A DNA stretch of 6,204 nucleotides from Campylobacteraceae bacterium (lineage in GTDB: Bacteria; Campylobacterota; Campylobacteria; Campylobacterales; Campylobacteraceae), in assembly GCA_031259875.1 (NCBI GenBank), contig JAIRKW010000132.1, positions 1 through 6,204 on the forward strand, in the 5' to 3' direction. The translations under genes and the position numbers were made by a program. Below the pieces are notes generated by a model that saw only the letters and a list, made by a program, of their open reading frames with translations, did not search any database and had not been told where the DNA came from. The stretch's first letter is position 1. Each line of letters starts with the position of its first letter. Below are positions 5,191-6,204 of the stretch, one piece after another.

Positions 5191-5870
5191 AAGAGTCTAT
5201 AAAAGAACTTGAGCAGCGTTTGGATTATCAGTTTAAAGATACACAACTTATAATTCAAGCTCTTACGCACAAAAGTTACAAAAAAACTAAAAATAACGAA
5301 AGATTGGAGTTTTTAGGCGACGCCGTGCTTGATTTGATAGTAGGCGAATATCTTTATATGAAGTTTCCTTCAAAATCCGAAGGAGAACTCTCAAAACTGC
5401 GTGCATCGCTTGTAAATGATAAAAGCTTTAAAAACTTGGCACTGGAGTTAAATCTTGGAAACTACATACTCATCTCTGCGGCTGAAGAGAATAACCAGGG
5501 AAGAGACAAAGACTCTTTGCTCTCAAATGCATTTGAGGCTATCATAGGAGCAATTTATTTGGATGAGGGCATTGAAAGCGCAAAAAAAACAGCAATAACT
5601 CTTTTGGAAAAAGTATATCCCAAAATAGATATGCAGACACTTTTCAAAGATTATAAAACGCTTTTGCAGGAGTTCACGCAGGCTCATTTCGGTGTAACGC
5701 CTGAATATATTCTTGTGCGCTCGTCGGGACCAGACCATAAAAAAGAGTTTGAAATGGCAGTACTGTTAAAAGGTAAAAAAGTAGCCAAAGCACGCGGCAG
5801 TACCAAAAAAGAGGCTGAACAAAATGCGGCCGAAAGAGCATTCAAGATATTAGAAAAGGAGAAGCGTTGA
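5187..5870 (+). CDS. rnc: Ribonuclease III
   Basis: A double-strand-specific endoribonuclease acting on rRNA precursors, structured mRNAs and antisense duplexes. At 227 residues it has full family length. The signature NERLEFLGD spans 37-45, with Glu38, Glu41 and Asp45, and Glu65 lies in SEGELSKLR. The second metal-ligand motif reads SNAFEAIIGA (113-122), with Glu117 in place but Asn at 114 where E. coli and, as I recall it, C. jejuni have Asp. The codon is AAT. The C-terminal double-stranded RNA-binding domain runs from about 154 to 224 (DYKTLLQEF ... STKKEAEQNAAERAF) and looks intact. The gene begins at an ATG overlapping the rnhA stop (ATGA), with AAAGGA 5 nt upstream (5176-5181), and its TGA overlaps the TTG start of aroC. 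Gene identity is certain; the effect of Asn114 is open. Confidence 0.97.
   Translation: MKESIKELEQRLDYQFKDTQLIIQALTHKSYKKTKNNERLEFLGDAVLDLIVGEYLYMKFPSKSEGELSKLRASLVNDKSFKNLALELNLGNYILISAAEENNQGRDKDSLLSNAFEAIIGAIYLDEGIESAKKTAITLLEKVYPKIDMQTLFKDYKTLLQEFTQAHFGVTPEYILVRSSGPDHKKEFEMAVLLKGKKVAKARGSTKKEAEQNAAERAFKILEKEKR
5854..5861 (+). promoter_or_regulatory. Ribosome binding site fixing the TTG start of aroC
   Basis: AAAAGGAG lies 5 nt before TTG at 5867-5869, inside the last codons of rnc. The resulting protein begins MNRFG, in line with chorismate synthase N-termini that place the GESHG motif about 14 residues in. No in-frame ATG lies between this codon and that motif. Confidence 0.8.
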
Positions 5871-6204
5871 ATCGTTTTGGTGTAAAACTTAGCGTAACAA
5901 CTTTCGGCGAATCTCACGGAAGCGCTGTAGGCTGTGTTGTGGACGGCATTCCTGCGGGACTTGAACTAGATGAGAGCTATATCCAAAATGAAGTGGACAA
6001 AAGAAAGCCCGGAACCACAAAGTTCGCCACTCAAAGAAAAGAGAGCGATAAAGTGCAGATTTTAAGCGGTGTGTTTGAAGGCGTTAGTACTGGCGCACCC
6101 ATAGCTTTAGTGATATTTAATGAAAATCAAAAATCAAGCGATTATGAGAATATAAAATCTCTCTTTCGTCCATCTCATGCGGATTTCACATATTTTAAAA
6201 AATA
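5867..6204 (+). CDS. aroC: Chorismate synthase, 5' part (runs off the window)
   Basis: The last step of the shikimate pathway: converts 5-enolpyruvylshikimate 3-phosphate to chorismate using reduced FMN, feeding aromatic amino acid, folate and quinone synthesis. The 112 residues present include the first signature GESHG (14-18), with the catalytic His17. They also contain RKPGT (46-50), SGVFEG (67-72), TGAP (75-78), and RPSHADFTY (101-109), the family's RPGHADYT-like element with a Ser in place of Gly. Full-length proteins are about 360 residues, so roughly a third is visible and the frame is open to the last base. It starts with TTG, supported by a good ribosome site. The TTGA overlap with the rnc stop implies translational coupling. 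No promoter is seen in front of it, so it is likely transcribed from the operon promoter at 3718. Confidence 0.96.
   Translation, partial: MNRFGVKLSVTTFGESHGSAVGCVVDGIPAGLELDESYIQNEVDKRKPGTTKFATQRKESDKVQILSGVFEGVSTGAPIALVIFNENQKSSDYENIKSLFRPSHADFTYFKK

Noticed and set aside
5523..5917. Minus-strand open frames opposite rnc and the start of aroC
   Set aside because: Both are antisense to genes with intact catalytic motifs, overlap each other, and encode no recognisable protein.
1..6204. Mobile element, CRISPR array, prophage or defence island
   Set aside because: No transposase, integrase, terminal repeats, regularly spaced repeats or foreign-looking gene cluster is present. The genes are conserved housekeeping functions in dense operons.

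Overview
The window is AT-rich bacterial chromosome whose gene content and order point to a member of the Campylobacterota (former Epsilonproteobacteria), probably a Sulfurimonas- or Sulfuricurvum-like free-living lineage. The call rests on the TPR protein - rnhA - rnc - aroC run, which matches my recollection of the Campylobacter jejuni order, on the C. jejuni-like RNase III, on the ThiI-like/NFACT-R protein, and on promoters made of a strong -10 element with no clear -35. The genus is inference.

Layout. A minus-strand tRNA-Ala(GGC) with its own -10 box lies at 24-99. From about 124 to 687 I find no convincing gene. A possible small two-helix membrane protein follows on the minus strand (688-945). 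A rho-independent terminator (964-997) closes a minus-strand operon of dnaG (3685 back to 2027) and a ThiI-like PP-loop/NFACT-R protein (2049 back to 1063), which overlap by 23 nt. A very compact divergent promoter region (about 3686-3755) separates dnaG from a plus-strand operon: a membrane-anchored TPR protein with a C-terminal rubredoxin-like zinc motif (LapB/YciM-like architecture), rnhA, rnc and aroC. aroC is cut by the window end. All plus-strand genes overlap (23, 4 and 4 nt), so they are almost certainly co-transcribed and translationally coupled.

How the genes fit together. This is core housekeeping DNA. DnaG lays RNA primers, RNase HI removes RNA from RNA:DNA hybrids, RNase III processes double-stranded RNA, the PP-loop protein probably thiolates tRNA, and AroC makes chorismate. 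There is no mobile element, CRISPR array or defence system. The points worth a second look are the predicted leaderless dnaG mRNA, the LapB-like protein, the three-cysteine ThiI-like enzyme, an Asp-to-Asn change at a catalytic metal-ligand position of RNase III, and the unexplained interval before dnaG's operon end, which is enriched in a short T-rich motif.

Two starts are corrected here from the longest open frames: dnaG begins at 3685 (552 aa) and the TPR protein at a TTG at 3756 (339 aa).
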